Assembly (NCBI RefSeq): GCF_000826685.1
Contig: NZ_JROO01000029.1
Coordinates: 62,001-126,000 of the forward strand
DNA length: 64,000 bases
Direction: 5' to 3'
DNA from: Streptomonospora alba
Lineage (GTDB): Bacteria; Actinomycetota; Actinomycetes; Streptosporangiales; Streptosporangiaceae
Each line of letters starts with the position of its first letter. Positions within the stretch are counted from its first letter, which is position 1. A model generated the notes under the pieces. The model saw only the letters and a list, made by a program, of their open reading frames with translations. It was not told where the DNA came from and ran no database searches. Of the stretch, positions 40,998-49,629 are shown piece after piece. The translations under genes were made by a program, and so were the position numbers.

Positions 40998-41063
40998 GTC
41001 GGAGCCTTTCTCCTGATGGGACTAGCTAGACGCATCAGGAACGCATCCGAAGGGACGGCCACG

Positions 41064-41490
41064 ATGAACGAGATCCGCCAGGAGTCCCGGCGCCACGACG
41101 CCGAAGCGCCGGATCCGGACCGAGGCGGGGAACACCAGGGGCGGACGGACCTCTCGTTCCTCGCCCCGCCCGGCGAGCTGGCCGACTGGCGCATGGTCCT
41201 CGCCTACGAGGCCGGTGCGACCAGCGGGGCCCTGGCGTAACTTCCGGGCACACCCGGCGAGCTCGCGCGGCGGTGCGACCTTGACGAAGGGGCGCTGCGC
41301 GCGGTGCTCGGCCATCTGGTCGCCTACGGGATCCTCACCGCGGACCACAACGGACGGCACGCGTTCGCATCCGGAGCTCCACGGGGGCCGAGCACACGAC
41401 ACTGCTCCGTCACGCCGCCGCGATCCGGCGCTGGTCCGGCCCGATCGGCTCACGGCTGCGGGACCGCACGGCCCACCACGCCGGAGGGCA
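41064..41490 (+). pseudogene. methyltransferase N-terminal half (winged helix), split gene
   Basis: Reads MNEIRQESRRHDAEAPDPDR, LADWRMVLAYEAGATSGALA, a stop, then PGELARRCDLDEGALRAVLG and HLVAYGILTADHNGRHAF. After a further shift comes TLLRHAAAIRRWSG. This is the dimerisation/winged-helix half of a Methyltransf_2-like enzyme. The SAM-binding half is found just downstream on the opposite strand. Confidence 0.6.
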
Positions 41491-41539
41491 TGACACACCC
41501 CTGGTACGGACCGCAGATCGCTCCGCCCCCTGGCGGCCG

Positions 41540-41985
41540 CCGCCCGGCGTTCGGCCAGGGCCAGGCCGGGTAGTCCCCGGCACTGTGCGCGTCACCGACG
41601 TCGGTCCACACCAGCATCTGGAGCCCGAAGTCCGCCGACACCTGGTCGCGGCCGCGCATGTAGCTGACGATCGCCACACCGCCTTCCGGGCTGAAGACCG
41701 TCCGCAGCCGCCATGTTGGTCACCGTTGAGCAGAACACGAGGTCGAACGGTCCCGGCGCGAGGGTCGTGGCGAGGTCGCCGGCGAACAGCTCCACACCCT
41801 CCTCCTGGAAGTCGTTGCGTGTCCGCGCCTCGTCAACCACCCGGGTAAGGTCCTGCACTGTCGGGCGCCGCCCGCGCCGGGCGAACTCGCGCGCGTGCTC
41901 ACCGTGGCCACCCCCCAAGATCGAGGATCCGCTCCGCGTGCGGGAAACCGCGCAGGCACACGTCGACGACCACCGGTGAGGTCTG
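41540..41985 (-). pseudogene. methyltransferase SAM-binding half, inverted
   Basis: Minus-strand reads VVVDVCLRGFPHAERILDLG, GGHGEHAREFARRG (SAM motif I DLGGGHGE), VELFAGDLATTLAPGPFDLV and, after a shift, GVAIVSYMRGRDQVSADFG. These blocks follow naturally on the N-terminal half encoded at 41,064-41,490 on the plus strand, so the 3' half appears to have been inverted in place. Frameshifts inside confirm loss of function. Confidence 0.6.
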
Positions 41986-42075
41986 ACCTGGACCTTGGGG
42001 GTACGCGTGCACCCGTGGAAAACGTGCGCTACCTACTTTGCTTCCGGCCAACATCTGTCAGTTCCGGGCTCTCCG

Positions 42076-43017
42076 CTACCCGGCCGACGCGCGACGGTAC
42101 TGGCTGGGGCGGAGGCCGTATTCGCGGTGGAAGGCTGAGCTCAGGGCGTAGGAGCTGGAATAGCCGACCTCGCGCGCGACGGACTCGACCGTGGTGTTAT
42201 CGCGCGCGAGGAGATCGGCGGCCACGCACAGCCGCCAGCTGGTCAGATAGGACATCGGGGGCTCTCCCAGCAGGTCGGTGAATCGCCGTGCCAGCGTGGC
42301 GCGCGAGACATGAGCCTGATGAGCCAGCAGTTCAATGGTCCATGGCTGGTGAGGAGCATCGTGGATGGCTGCGAGCGCGGTCCCCACTATCGGATCTGAG
42401 CTTGCCTGATACCAGCCGGGGGCCTTCGCTTCGGGGGTTACGAACCAGTCGCGCAATGCGCCGACCAATACCAGATCGAGCAGCCGATCCAGAATGGCCT
42501 GCTGGCCAGGCTCGTCGCGAAGGATCTCGTCCTCCAGCAGTTGCAGTGCCGCGGTTCTCTGGACCGCGCGCGGTACCACCAGCACGCGCGGCAGGGCACT
42601 TAACAGGCGGTCGGCCACGCGTCCCGTGACGGTGAAGGATCCGGTCAGCATGGCGTCATCGGCATCCAGCTGCGTTCCGCACGTACGAGTGCCCAACGCG
42701 ATGCTGTCTGCGGCATTGCCCGCGGCGTCAAGGCAGACGCCGTTCGCGGTCTGGATGTACATGGGCGCGGGGCTCGCCTCAGGGTCGCTGGTCACGTCGA
42801 AGGGGGCCGGGCCGACGATGACGGCTATGTCTTGGGGCTTCAGCCGGTGGGGTTCGGTGCCGTCCACGATCCATGCGTGGCCGCGGAGCATCGTGACCAG
42901 GGACAGGGAAGCTCGTTCCGCGAACGTGGCGGACCAGGGCGGGTTTGCCAAAGTCCGGCCCAGCAGCGCTCCGGATGATCGGATGTGGTTGAGCACATCA
43001 GTCAAGGTATCCACCAT
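42076..43017 (-). CDS. AraC-family transcriptional regulator (cupin_6 sensor)
   Basis: 313 aa. The N-terminal half has the pattern of AraC_binding/cupin_6 regulators (SLSLVTMLRGHAWIVDG, then LKPQDIAVIVGPAPF). The C-terminal helix-turn-helix pair is WTIELLAHQAHVSRATLARR and VESVAREVGYSSSYALSSAF, HREYGLRPSQYRR. It is divergent from the quinone-reductase gene 77 bp away, the usual arrangement for a sensor controlling a detoxifying reductase. Confidence 0.9.
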   Translation of the reverse strand: MVDTLTDVLNHIRSSGALLGRTLANPPWSATFAERASLSLVTMLRGHAWIVDGTEPHRLKPQDIAVIVGPAPFDVTSDPEASPAPMYIQTANGVCLDAAGNAADSIALGTRTCGTQLDADDAMLTGSFTVTGRVADRLLSALPRVLVVPRAVQRTAALQLLEDEILRDEPGQQAILDRLLDLVLVGALRDWFVTPEAKAPGWYQASSDPIVGTALAAIHDAPHQPWTIELLAHQAHVSRATLARRFTDLLGEPPMSYLTSWRLCVAADLLARDNTTVESVAREVGYSSSYALSSAFHREYGLRPSQYRRASAG

Positions 43018-43094
43018 GCCACGTTAGACGGCGGATTATCCATATGAGACCGCTGGCGATTCTCCGTCTCACGGGAATCGTGTGTGATGGGCGC

Positions 43095-43892
43095 ATGAAC
43101 TCCTTTCATGAGCCGACGCCAGGCCGTGCCCACTGGGTATACACCCACCCTCGACACGATTCGCTGAACCGGCACCTGATCCGCGCTGGGAGCGCCGCAC
43201 TGTCCGAACAGTATGAGGTGACCGTCTCCGACCTCTACGCTGACGGGTTCGACCCGGCGCTCAGCGAGCGCGACCTGGGCGGCCTGTCCGGAGTCCCCGG
43301 AAACCTCGCTGAGCTCACGGGCGAGGCCTATGAACGGGGAGAGGTAGAGCCCGAGGTGAGGCGGGAACAGGAGAGACTCGCCGCCGCCGAGCTGCTGGTG
43401 CTGCAGTTCCCGCTCTGGTGGTACGGACCTCCGGCGATGCTGAAGGGGTGGGTCGACCGGGTGCTGCAGACAGGGTTCGCCCAGGGTGAGCTCGATGACT
43501 CCACAGGTCTGCCGCGCCGGTACGGGGACGGGCGTTTGATGGGACGGAAGGCGCTCATCATCGTCACCGCCGGCGATGACCAGCGCACATTGGGGCCGCG
43601 CGGCGTCAGCGGCGATCTGGAGTCGCTGCTGTTCCCGCTCACCCATGGCGCCCTGTGGTACGTGGGGATCGAAGCGCTGGACCTTCACGTGGTCTACGAT
43701 GCGGACGGCATTGACGGTGCGGGACGCCAGCAGCACGCCGAGCGCCTCATCAAGCGGATCGCCGACCTGTCCGGCGAGTGCAGCCGCCCATTCCGCCGGC
43801 TGCTGGACGGAGACTATGACCGGGAGACCCGGGCCCTCCACGAGGATGTCCACCCCGGACGCACCGACCTCGCCATCCACTACAGAGACTGA
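43095..43892 (+). CDS. NAD(P)H dehydrogenase (quinone), flavodoxin-fold
   Basis: 265 aa from ATG 43095. The flavodoxin-like FMN/FAD fold of the NQO1/KefF family shows WVYTHPRHDSLNRHLIRAG (phosphate loop region), LVLQFPLWWYGPPAMLKGWV near residue 105 and GRKALIIVTAGDD near 150. Such enzymes do two-electron reduction of quinones and electrophiles in the cytoplasm. Divergent from an AraC regulator. An in-frame GTG/ATG-type start further upstream (43,044) is less likely because it lacks a Shine-Dalgarno and family alignment. Confidence 0.85.
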   Translation: MNSFHEPTPGRAHWVYTHPRHDSLNRHLIRAGSAALSEQYEVTVSDLYADGFDPALSERDLGGLSGVPGNLAELTGEAYERGEVEPEVRREQERLAAAELLVLQFPLWWYGPPAMLKGWVDRVLQTGFAQGELDDSTGLPRRYGDGRLMGRKALIIVTAGDDQRTLGPRGVSGDLESLLFPLTHGALWYVGIEALDLHVVYDADGIDGAGRQQHAERLIKRIADLSGECSRPFRRLLDGDYDRETRALHEDVHPGRTDLAIHYRD

Positions 43893-43923
43893 GCGAATCA
43901 GAAAGAACGACGCCCTGGACCAC

Positions 43924-43938
43924 GCGGGATCGTCCCGC
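43924..43938 (+). terminator. short hairpin after quinone reductase gene
   Basis: GCGGGA-TCG-TCCCGC, a 6-bp stem with 3-nt loop, 32 nt after the stop. No T-tract. Weak candidate. Confidence 0.3.
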
Positions 43939-44209
43939 ACTGTTCCGAGCGGGCATCGATCTTCGGCAGGTAGTCGCTCGCCAGCTCCAGCTCGACCCGG
44001 TCGAATCGCTCCGGCGCGGCGACGGCTGCGGAGGCGGCTCTGCCGATGCGCAAAGGATGGGTTCAACGACTTCTAAGACGACAGGAACTTTGGGCGTGCC
44101 TTCGGCACACTCAACCGGATGTGACCGCCAGCCCTCGTATCCAGCCGTACATGACAACACCGCGCCGTCGGCCTGTTTCCTCAGGTCGGCGGCGCTTTTC
44201 TGGTACGCC

Positions 44210-44330
44210 CGGCATGGGCAGTTGCTTGGAGGTGGAAGTCCTCTCGGGGAAGCGGCGGTGCTAACCCCGAGCCGGAGGCAACGGCGTCACTGTGAGGTGG
44301 GGTCGGAAGGAAGCCCGAGGCGGTAGATGT
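44210..44330 (+). ncRNA. group II intron domain I-like fragment
   Basis: The sequence GTGGAAGTCCTCTCGGGG, the segment GGTGCTAACCCCGAGCC and then GTGGGGTCGGAAGGAAGCCC have the conserved look of domain I of bacterial group II introns. No reverse transcriptase follows in this orientation. It abuts an IS3 end at about 44,336. Assignment is from memory of the family pattern only. Confidence 0.45.
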
Positions 44331-44335
44331 CAAGT

Positions 44336-44570
44336 CAATTGAGACAGTGGGCTGATCAAAGGTTTTGTGGTGTGGGGTCGGGGCGTTTGGCGGGGTCGTT
44401 GATCCAGGCTTCCTGGGGGATGCGGGGTGGGCGGGGGCGGCGGGAGAAGCGTTCGGGGTGGGCGGTGTAGGCCTTGTCCAGGGCGGTGGCCCGCTGGGCG
44501 CGGACGTGCTCGGCGGTGCCGAAGTGCACCGAGGCCGGGGTGTGGTAGCCGATGCCGGAATGTCTGTTGA
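44336..44570 (-). mobile_element. IS3-family transposase C-terminus, exon downstream of intron scar
   Basis: Minus-strand frame LNRHSGIGYHTPASVHFGTA, EHVRAQRATALDKAYTAHPE and PPRIPQEAWINDP ends with TGA at 44,356. This is the end of an IS3-type rve transposase. The terminal TGTCAAGTCAATTGAGACAG near 44,336 is probably the IS end. The reading frame joins directly to the 3' end of a group II intron at 44,571. Confidence 0.7.
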
Positions 44571-45200
44571 GTCGGCCTGGAGCGCGGTGCTGGCGTTGCC
44601 GCCAGTCCGTTTCTCCAGGCCGCTCGCCGAACCCGCCGTGCGCCTCGCGACGCAGCGGGCTCTCCACAAGTCCCGTGCCTGGGGTCGCGTTTGCGCTCAT
44701 CCCGCCGTCGGCCAGGGTGGGGGGATCGCTGCTCCCCGGTAGCGGTAGCGCGTGGTGCGTACCTTTGCGGCGTCGAACAGTTCCCGTTCCTGGCCGTGGG
44801 GCCACCACCGGCCGCCGCAGTAGCGGCGGCGGAGGTTCTTCCAATTGGCCTTGGGATGCTTACGCCGCAGCCATCCGATCACCCTGTGCCAGGTGCACTG
44901 GCTCAGGTTGGAATGCGGCGTGGGAGACCCCGGGCCGGAAGTAGGCGCACCAGCCCCGCAGCAGCCGGTTGAGCAGCAGGGCATCAAGCGGCTGGTTCTT
45001 GTCCAGTCCGCGGCACCACATGCGCACCTTGACCATCGCGGCCTTCACGGCCTTCACGGCCTTGCGCGAGGGATAGGTGTAGACGTAGTGCCGTTGGGTT
45101 CCTCGCTTGCGGTGGCGCTGGATGCGCCAGCCGAGGAAGTCGAGGCCGTTGTCGATGTGGGTGATCAGTGTCTTATCCTCCGACAGGCGCAGACCCATCG
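44571..45200 (-). mobile_element. degenerate group II intron with maturase C-terminus
   Basis: From 45,198 downward the minus strand encodes LSEDKTLITHIDNGLDFLGW, KKxQxRHYVYTYPSRKAVKA-like basic sequence, RLLRGWCAYFRPG, then after a shift HRVIGWLRRKHPKANWKNLR and TTRYRYRGAAIPPPW. This is the maturase/X domain end of a group II intron reverse transcriptase. Domain V follows at 44,629-44,662, and the intron ends CCGAC at 44,571. The catalytic RT domain and the 5' part are deleted. Confidence 0.75.
44629..44662 (-). ncRNA. group II intron domain V
   Basis: 34 nt on the minus strand: GAGCCCGCTG, CGTC, GNRA loop GCGA, GGCG, CACGGCGGGTTC. Length, terminal GAGC/GTTC pairing and tetraloop match the domain V consensus. 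Confidence 0.7.
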
Positions 45201-45204
45201 GGCT

Positions 45205-45316
45205 CGCCCTTGCGGGGGCCTTTCAACCGGGTGATATCCCAGGTGAAGACCTGTCCGGGGCCGGTGGCGCGTAGTTCGGGCACGGTGCGCGCGGGGTGGG
45301 TGGCCTGGCGGCGGCG
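45205..45316 (-). mobile_element. IS3-family integrase core fragment
   Basis: Minus-strand reads HPARTVPELRATGPGQVFTW then DITRLKGPRKG, the start of the rve core with the first catalytic Asp (TWDIT). It ends where intron maturase sequence begins. Together with the fragment at 44,336-44,570 it suggests that an IS3 transposase gene was host to the group II intron. Confidence 0.65.
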
Positions 45317-45609
45317 AGGCCGTGGCCTCCGTCGGTTCCCGGGGCGGCTCCTACGACAACGCCTTGGCCGAAGCGTTCAACAGCTTGTTCAAGGCCGAAC
45401 TGATCCGCAACAAGGGGCCCTGGAGGGGTATCGACGACGTCGAGATCGCCGTCGCCGAGTACATCGACTGGTTCAACCAGCGGCGCCTCCACGGAGAGCT
45501 CGGCCACCTCCCACCGGCCGAGTTCGAGGCACTGCACGCAACGTCCGCCGCCCCACAAGCACCCCTGAAAACCAGCCAACCCACTCTCCACAGAACTCGG
45601 GGCTTGACA
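45310..45609 (+). mobile_element. IS3-family transposase orfB C-terminal fragment
   Basis: Plus-strand frame SRGGSYDNALAEAFNSLFKA, ELIRNKGPWRGIDDVEIAVA and EYIDWFNQRRLHGELGHLPP is the third-Glu region and C-terminus of an IS3 transposase (DNALAE motif). The likely IS end CTTGACAG is at 45,602-45,609. The N-terminal part is absent. Confidence 0.75.
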
Positions 45610-45828
45610 GTTCGCCATGCAATGCAGCTATCGCGATGGAAACCTGGCCCTCGACAGCGACTACTGGATCGTTGGCGATTCCTCCTATATAATGCTCGAC
45701 CTCCCCGGGGAGCACCCGGACGGGGCCCCGGAGAGGCTGGAAGGGGGACTCGACTCCTCCGGCCGCCATGGCTTCAGCGTTGAGAAGATCTCGGATGAAG
45801 CGCAGCCGCCTCCCGTGTGACGGGCGGC

Positions 45829-45849
45829 GCGGTTCCCCTTGGGAACCGC
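45829..45849 (-). terminator. 9-bp perfect hairpin after ABC permease gene
   Basis: GCGGTTCCC-CTT-GGGAACCGC, arms 45829-45837 and 45841-45849, 33 nt beyond the permease stop on the minus strand. No T-tract. Confidence 0.65.
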
Positions 45850-45881
45850 CCCGCCCCCGGCGGCTCAGGGCACGGCGCCCC

Positions 45882-48419
45882 TCACTCGCTCGCGAGTGCC
45901 CCGGTGATCGAGGCGCCCGCCGCCTTGCGGCCCGGCAGCACCGACGCCAGCAGGCCCGCGGCCACGGCGACACCGATGAACACCGCGATCTGCGCGACCG
46001 GCAGGGTGAACACCATGCTCTCCAAGGCCGTGGTCCCGGCCGCCCAACCGAACACGATGCCCAGCAGGATGCCCACGCCCGCGCCGATCAGGCACAGCAC
46101 CACGGCCTCGATGCTCAGCATCCGCCGCAGCTGTCCTCGGGTCAGCCCGAGCGCCCGCAGCATCGCCGACTCGCGGGTGCGCTCCAGCACCGACAGCGCC
46201 ATCGTGTTCGCGATGCCGAACACGGCGATGATGATCGCCAGGCCCAGCATGGCCGCGATGGCCAGGAAGGCGATGTTCAGCATGTCGTCGAACTGGGCCC
46301 TCATCTCTGCCATCGAGCTCACGCCCACCTTGGGGGCGTCGGCGACCGCGTCGTACACCGCGTCGCGCACCTGCTGCGCCGAGGCGTCCTCGGCCCCGTC
46401 CACCAGCACGCCGGCGGCGCCGTCCACGTCCGGGAAGGCCTTCTCGAAGTCCTGGGGGGCCAGGGTCACGCCCCCCATGCCGCCGCCGTCCTTCAGGACC
46501 GCGGCGATCTCGTACTCCTGCTCACCGTCCTCGGTGGCCAGCGGGAGGACGTCCCCGGCCTCGCGGCCGCCCGCGTACTCCTCCGACACGGCGACCTTGC
46601 CGGGGCCCATGTCGGTCAGCGACCCGGAGACGGCGTCGCTCTTGATGTCCTCGCCGAGCGTGGCGCCGATGTAGGAGCGGACGGCCAGGTCGCCCGAGGC
46701 GTCGTCGCTCTCGGTGGAGGTCCGCCGCCGCTCGACGACGGTGCCGATCGCGTCGGACTCCTCCAGCGCGTCCACCGCCGATTGCGGGACGACCGCGTCG
46801 GGATCGTCCAAGGACGCGCTGATCCGGTAGTCGGCAGGGAACTGCTCGGCCAGCCTCTCGTCCATCGTGGTCTTGAGCGAGGCGCTGACCACCGCGTAGC
46901 CGGTGATCAGCGTCGCCCCCACGGTCAGGGCGATCATCGCCGTCGCCGCCCGCTTCGGGCTGCGCCGCGAGTTGTCGGCGGCCAGCATGCTCGCCACCCC
47001 GATGCGCCGCATGGCCGGCGAGACGGCCGCGACGACCGCGCGCACCAGCAGCGGCGACAGGACCACGACGCCGACGAAGCAGACCAGCCCCGCCACCGTC
47101 GTCAGCACCATGCCGGTCGGGCCCGTCCTGTCGCCGTCGGTGGCCGCGAACACGATGCCGCCCGAGATGAGGAACAGCACGGCGCCGACCGTGATGCGCA
47201 CCCAGCCGATGCCCTTCTCCAGGCCCTGCGCGGTGGCGCTGGTGCGCAGCGCCGCAAGCGGCGGTACGCGGGTGGCGCGCCAGGCCGGCAGCAGCGCTGC
47301 GCCGAGCGCCATCACGGTGCCCACGGTCATCCCGACGACGACCGGCAGGACGCCCACGACCAGCGGTTGCGAGGCGTCGGCGCCGAGCGCCTCGCCCCCG
47401 AAGGCGAATCCGGCCCAGCCGGTCCCCACACCGACGGCCACGCCCACCGCGGAGGCGACCAGGCCCACCACCAGCGCCTCGGTGAGCACGCTGAGGAACA
47501 CCTGCCCGCGCGCCGAGCCCACGCACCGCAGGAGCGCCATCTCCCGCTGGCGCTGGGCCACCAGGATCGCGAAGGTGTTGTAGATGACGATCGCGGCGAC
47601 GAAGACCGAGATCAGAGCGAACAGCATCAGGCCGACGGTGAGCACCTGCGTGTCGCCGCCCGCCGCCGCGGCGAGCCGGTCGCCGTAGGCGTCGCCGGTC
47701 TCCACGTGGGTGTCCGACCCAGTGACGCCCTCCACGGCGCGGACCACCTCGGCGTCGGTGACGCCCTCGGCGGCCCTCGCGTCGATCTCCGAGTACCCCT
47801 CGGCGCCCGTCATCTCCCGAGTGGTGTCCTCATCGAAGGCGACGACCCCCCGGTAGCTGAGTTCGCGGTCGACGCCGAAGTCGATCAGCCCGCTGACGGT
47901 GAACTCGTGCCGCTCGTCCTCGGAGTCGAGCACGGTGACGATGTCGCCGACCCCGTACCCCGTGGCGTCGGCGCTGGTGGTGGCCAGAGCGACCTCGCCG
48001 GAGCCCTCGGGCAGGCTCCCCTCCGCGGGCTGGAACCGGGTGTCGGGTCCCACACTCATGCCGATGGTGGGAACGGACCCCACGGCGCGCCCGTCCTTGT
48101 CGAGCAGCGGGGCGTCCCCGCGGGTCATGCCGCCGGCCGCGGCCACCTCGGGAAGGTCGCGGACCTGTTCCAGCGTGTCGGCGGGCAGCACGGGCGCCGG
48201 CGCCTCCGGGTCGGCGGGGGCGCCCTCGTCCCATGCCGGGATGGCGACGGCGGCGTACTCGTCGGCCGCCCCCAGCACCTTGGTGCTGTACCCCTCCTCG
48301 AGGGTGTCGCCGAACACCTGGGTCCCGGTGACGAACATGACGCCCAGGGCGATCGCCAGGGCGGTGGTGACCAGCCGCGCCTTGTGCATGCGCAGCCCGG
48401 CCAGGGTCGTGCGCAGCAT
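45882..48419 (-). CDS. MacB/FtsX-type ABC transporter permease
   Basis: 845 aa from ATG 48419, overlapping the ATPase stop as TGATG. N-terminal TM (LVTTALAIALGVMFVTG), an extracytoplasmic domain to ~250, three TMs to ~375, then a second FtsX unit with TMs near 465-480 and the last three from ~720. AIVIYNTFAILVAQRQREMA and NTMALSVLERTRESAMLRAL are characteristic. Forms an exporter with the ATPase encoded upstream. A strong hairpin follows the stop. Divergent from a kinase-regulator pair. Second MacB-like system in the window and only distantly similar to the first. Confidence 0.9.
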   Translation of the reverse strand: MLRTTLAGLRMHKARLVTTALAIALGVMFVTGTQVFGDTLEEGYSTKVLGAADEYAAVAIPAWDEGAPADPEAPAPVLPADTLEQVRDLPEVAAAGGMTRGDAPLLDKDGRAVGSVPTIGMSVGPDTRFQPAEGSLPEGSGEVALATTSADATGYGVGDIVTVLDSEDERHEFTVSGLIDFGVDRELSYRGVVAFDEDTTREMTGAEGYSEIDARAAEGVTDAEVVRAVEGVTGSDTHVETGDAYGDRLAAAAGGDTQVLTVGLMLFALISVFVAAIVIYNTFAILVAQRQREMALLRCVGSARGQVFLSVLTEALVVGLVASAVGVAVGVGTGWAGFAFGGEALGADASQPLVVGVLPVVVGMTVGTVMALGAALLPAWRATRVPPLAALRTSATAQGLEKGIGWVRITVGAVLFLISGGIVFAATDGDRTGPTGMVLTTVAGLVCFVGVVVLSPLLVRAVVAAVSPAMRRIGVASMLAADNSRRSPKRAATAMIALTVGATLITGYAVVSASLKTTMDERLAEQFPADYRISASLDDPDAVVPQSAVDALEESDAIGTVVERRRTSTESDDASGDLAVRSYIGATLGEDIKSDAVSGSLTDMGPGKVAVSEEYAGGREAGDVLPLATEDGEQEYEIAAVLKDGGGMGGVTLAPQDFEKAFPDVDGAAGVLVDGAEDASAQQVRDAVYDAVADAPKVGVSSMAEMRAQFDDMLNIAFLAIAAMLGLAIIIAVFGIANTMALSVLERTRESAMLRALGLTRGQLRRMLSIEAVVLCLIGAGVGILLGIVFGWAAGTTALESMVFTLPVAQIAVFIGVAVAAGLLASVLPGRKAAGASITGALASE

Positions 48420-49189
48420 CAGGACTCCAGCTTCAGCAGTCGGTCCGAGACGGTCTCGGCGGTGGGCGCGTGCACCTCGTCGACCAGCTGCCCGTCGCGC
48501 AGGAAGATCACCCGGTCGGCGTAGGAGGCGGCCATCGGGTCGTGGGTGACCATCACGATGGTCTGGCCCATGTCGCGGGCGGAGTCGCGCAGGAAGGACA
48601 GCACGCCGGCGCCCGAGCGCGAGTCGAGGTTGCCGGTGGGCTCGTCGGCGTAGACCACCTCGGGGGCGCCCAGTAGGGCCCGGGCGACCGCTACGCGCTG
48701 CTGCTGGCCGCCGGAGAGCTTGGACGGCAGGTGGTCCAGCCGGTCGCGCAGGCCGACCACGTCGATCAGCCGCTCGAAGCGCTCCCGGTCCACCTTGCGC
48801 TTGGCGATCTGCGCCGGCAGCAGGATGTTCTGCTCGGCGGTGAGCATCGGCAGCAGGTTGAACGACTGGAAGATGAAGCCGATGCGGTCCCGGCGCAGCT
48901 GGGTGAGCTGCCGGTCGTTGAGCCGGGTGATGTCGGTGCGGCCCAGGTGCACGGTGCCGGAGCTGGCGGTGTCCAGCCCGGCCAGGCAGTGCATCAGGGT
49001 GGACTTGCCCGAGCCCGAGGGGCCCATGATGGCGGTGTAGTGGCCTCGGGCGAATTCGACGCTGACCCCGTCGAGCGCCCGGACGGCCGAGTCGTCGACC
49101 CCGTACACCTTGGAGAGGCTCCGTGCGATCACCACGGGGGGTGCCTGTGTGCCGTCGTCGGGTGCGGCCACCGCTGCGGTCTGGCTCAC
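48419..49189 (-). CDS. MacB/LolD-type ABC ATPase
   Basis: 256 aa, GTG start. Walker A GPSGSGKST, Q-loop FQSFNLLPMLTAEQN, signature [16 protein letters not shown], Walker [14 protein letters not shown]-loop MVTHDP are complete. It partners the overlapping FtsX permease. The 440-bp divergent intergenic region to the kinase gene carries two CCGAC-N4-GTCGG palindromes that may tie the exporter to that two-component system. Confidence 0.9.
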   Translation of the reverse strand: MSQTAAVAAPDDGTQAPPVVIARSLSKVYGVDDSAVRALDGVSVEFARGHYTAIMGPSGSGKSTLMHCLAGLDTASSGTVHLGRTDITRLNDRQLTQLRRDRIGFIFQSFNLLPMLTAEQNILLPAQIAKRKVDRERFERLIDVVGLRDRLDHLPSKLSGGQQQRVAVARALLGAPEVVYADEPTGNLDSRSGAGVLSFLRDSARDMGQTIVMVTHDPMAASYADRVIFLRDGQLVDEVHAPTAETVSDRLLKLES

Positions 49190-49437
49190 GTCTCGTTGCT
49201 CCTGCTGTCGTGGGTCTGGCGGGTCCGGAGCGTTCGCGTACCGCGACCGGGCGTGCTCCGGTGCGGTCCGGCTCCGAGGTCGGACGGTGTTCCGGTAACC
49301 GGCGGGTTCGCGGCCCGGGCACCGCCCGTGACCACGCTAGGTGCGCCGGGGTGCCCGGAGCCTCGGCCGCGCAGCCGATTTCGGCGATGGCCGAAAGGAG
49401 GGGGCGCGGCCCGGTCCGGAGCCTTGGGCGGGGTCCC

Positions 49438-49563
49438 GGTACCGACTTTCGTCGGTACCCGCCCGGCGGGGCGGCGGGGAGCCGGGGCGCCGGGGCGCCG
49501 GGGCCGCAGAGCGGCCGTGAAGGCGCCCGTGCGCTGGGCGCGCACCGCACCGACGTTCGTCGG
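49438..49563. promoter_or_regulatory. two CCGAC-N4-GTCGG palindromes between divergent operons
   Basis: GGTACCGAC-TTTC-GTCGGTACC (49438-49459, perfect 9-bp arms) and CCGAC-GTTC-GTCGG (49550-49563) share the core CCGACNTTCGTCGG. They sit between the ABC exporter and the kinase genes. The repeated motif at two positions argues for a protein-binding site, plausibly of the NarL-type regulator, over a terminator. Confidence 0.5.
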
Positions 49564-49616
49564 CCCGCGGGGGGGGACGCCCTTCACCAGGGCGAACGGA
49601 GCCCGTCCCCGCAGCC

Positions 49617-49622
49617 TAGACT
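49617..49622 (+). promoter_or_regulatory. -10 element TAGACT, leaderless kinase mRNA
   Basis: TAGACT ends 7 nt before the GTG at 49,630, which lacks a distinct Shine-Dalgarno. This is the usual layout of a leaderless actinobacterial transcript. The -35 is not clear. Confidence 0.4.
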
Positions 49623-49629
49623 CCGGGGG

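Noticed and set aside
45768-48524. 918-codon plus-strand frame over the second MacB-like permease
   Set aside because: His/Arg/Gly-rich shadow of an intact permease.
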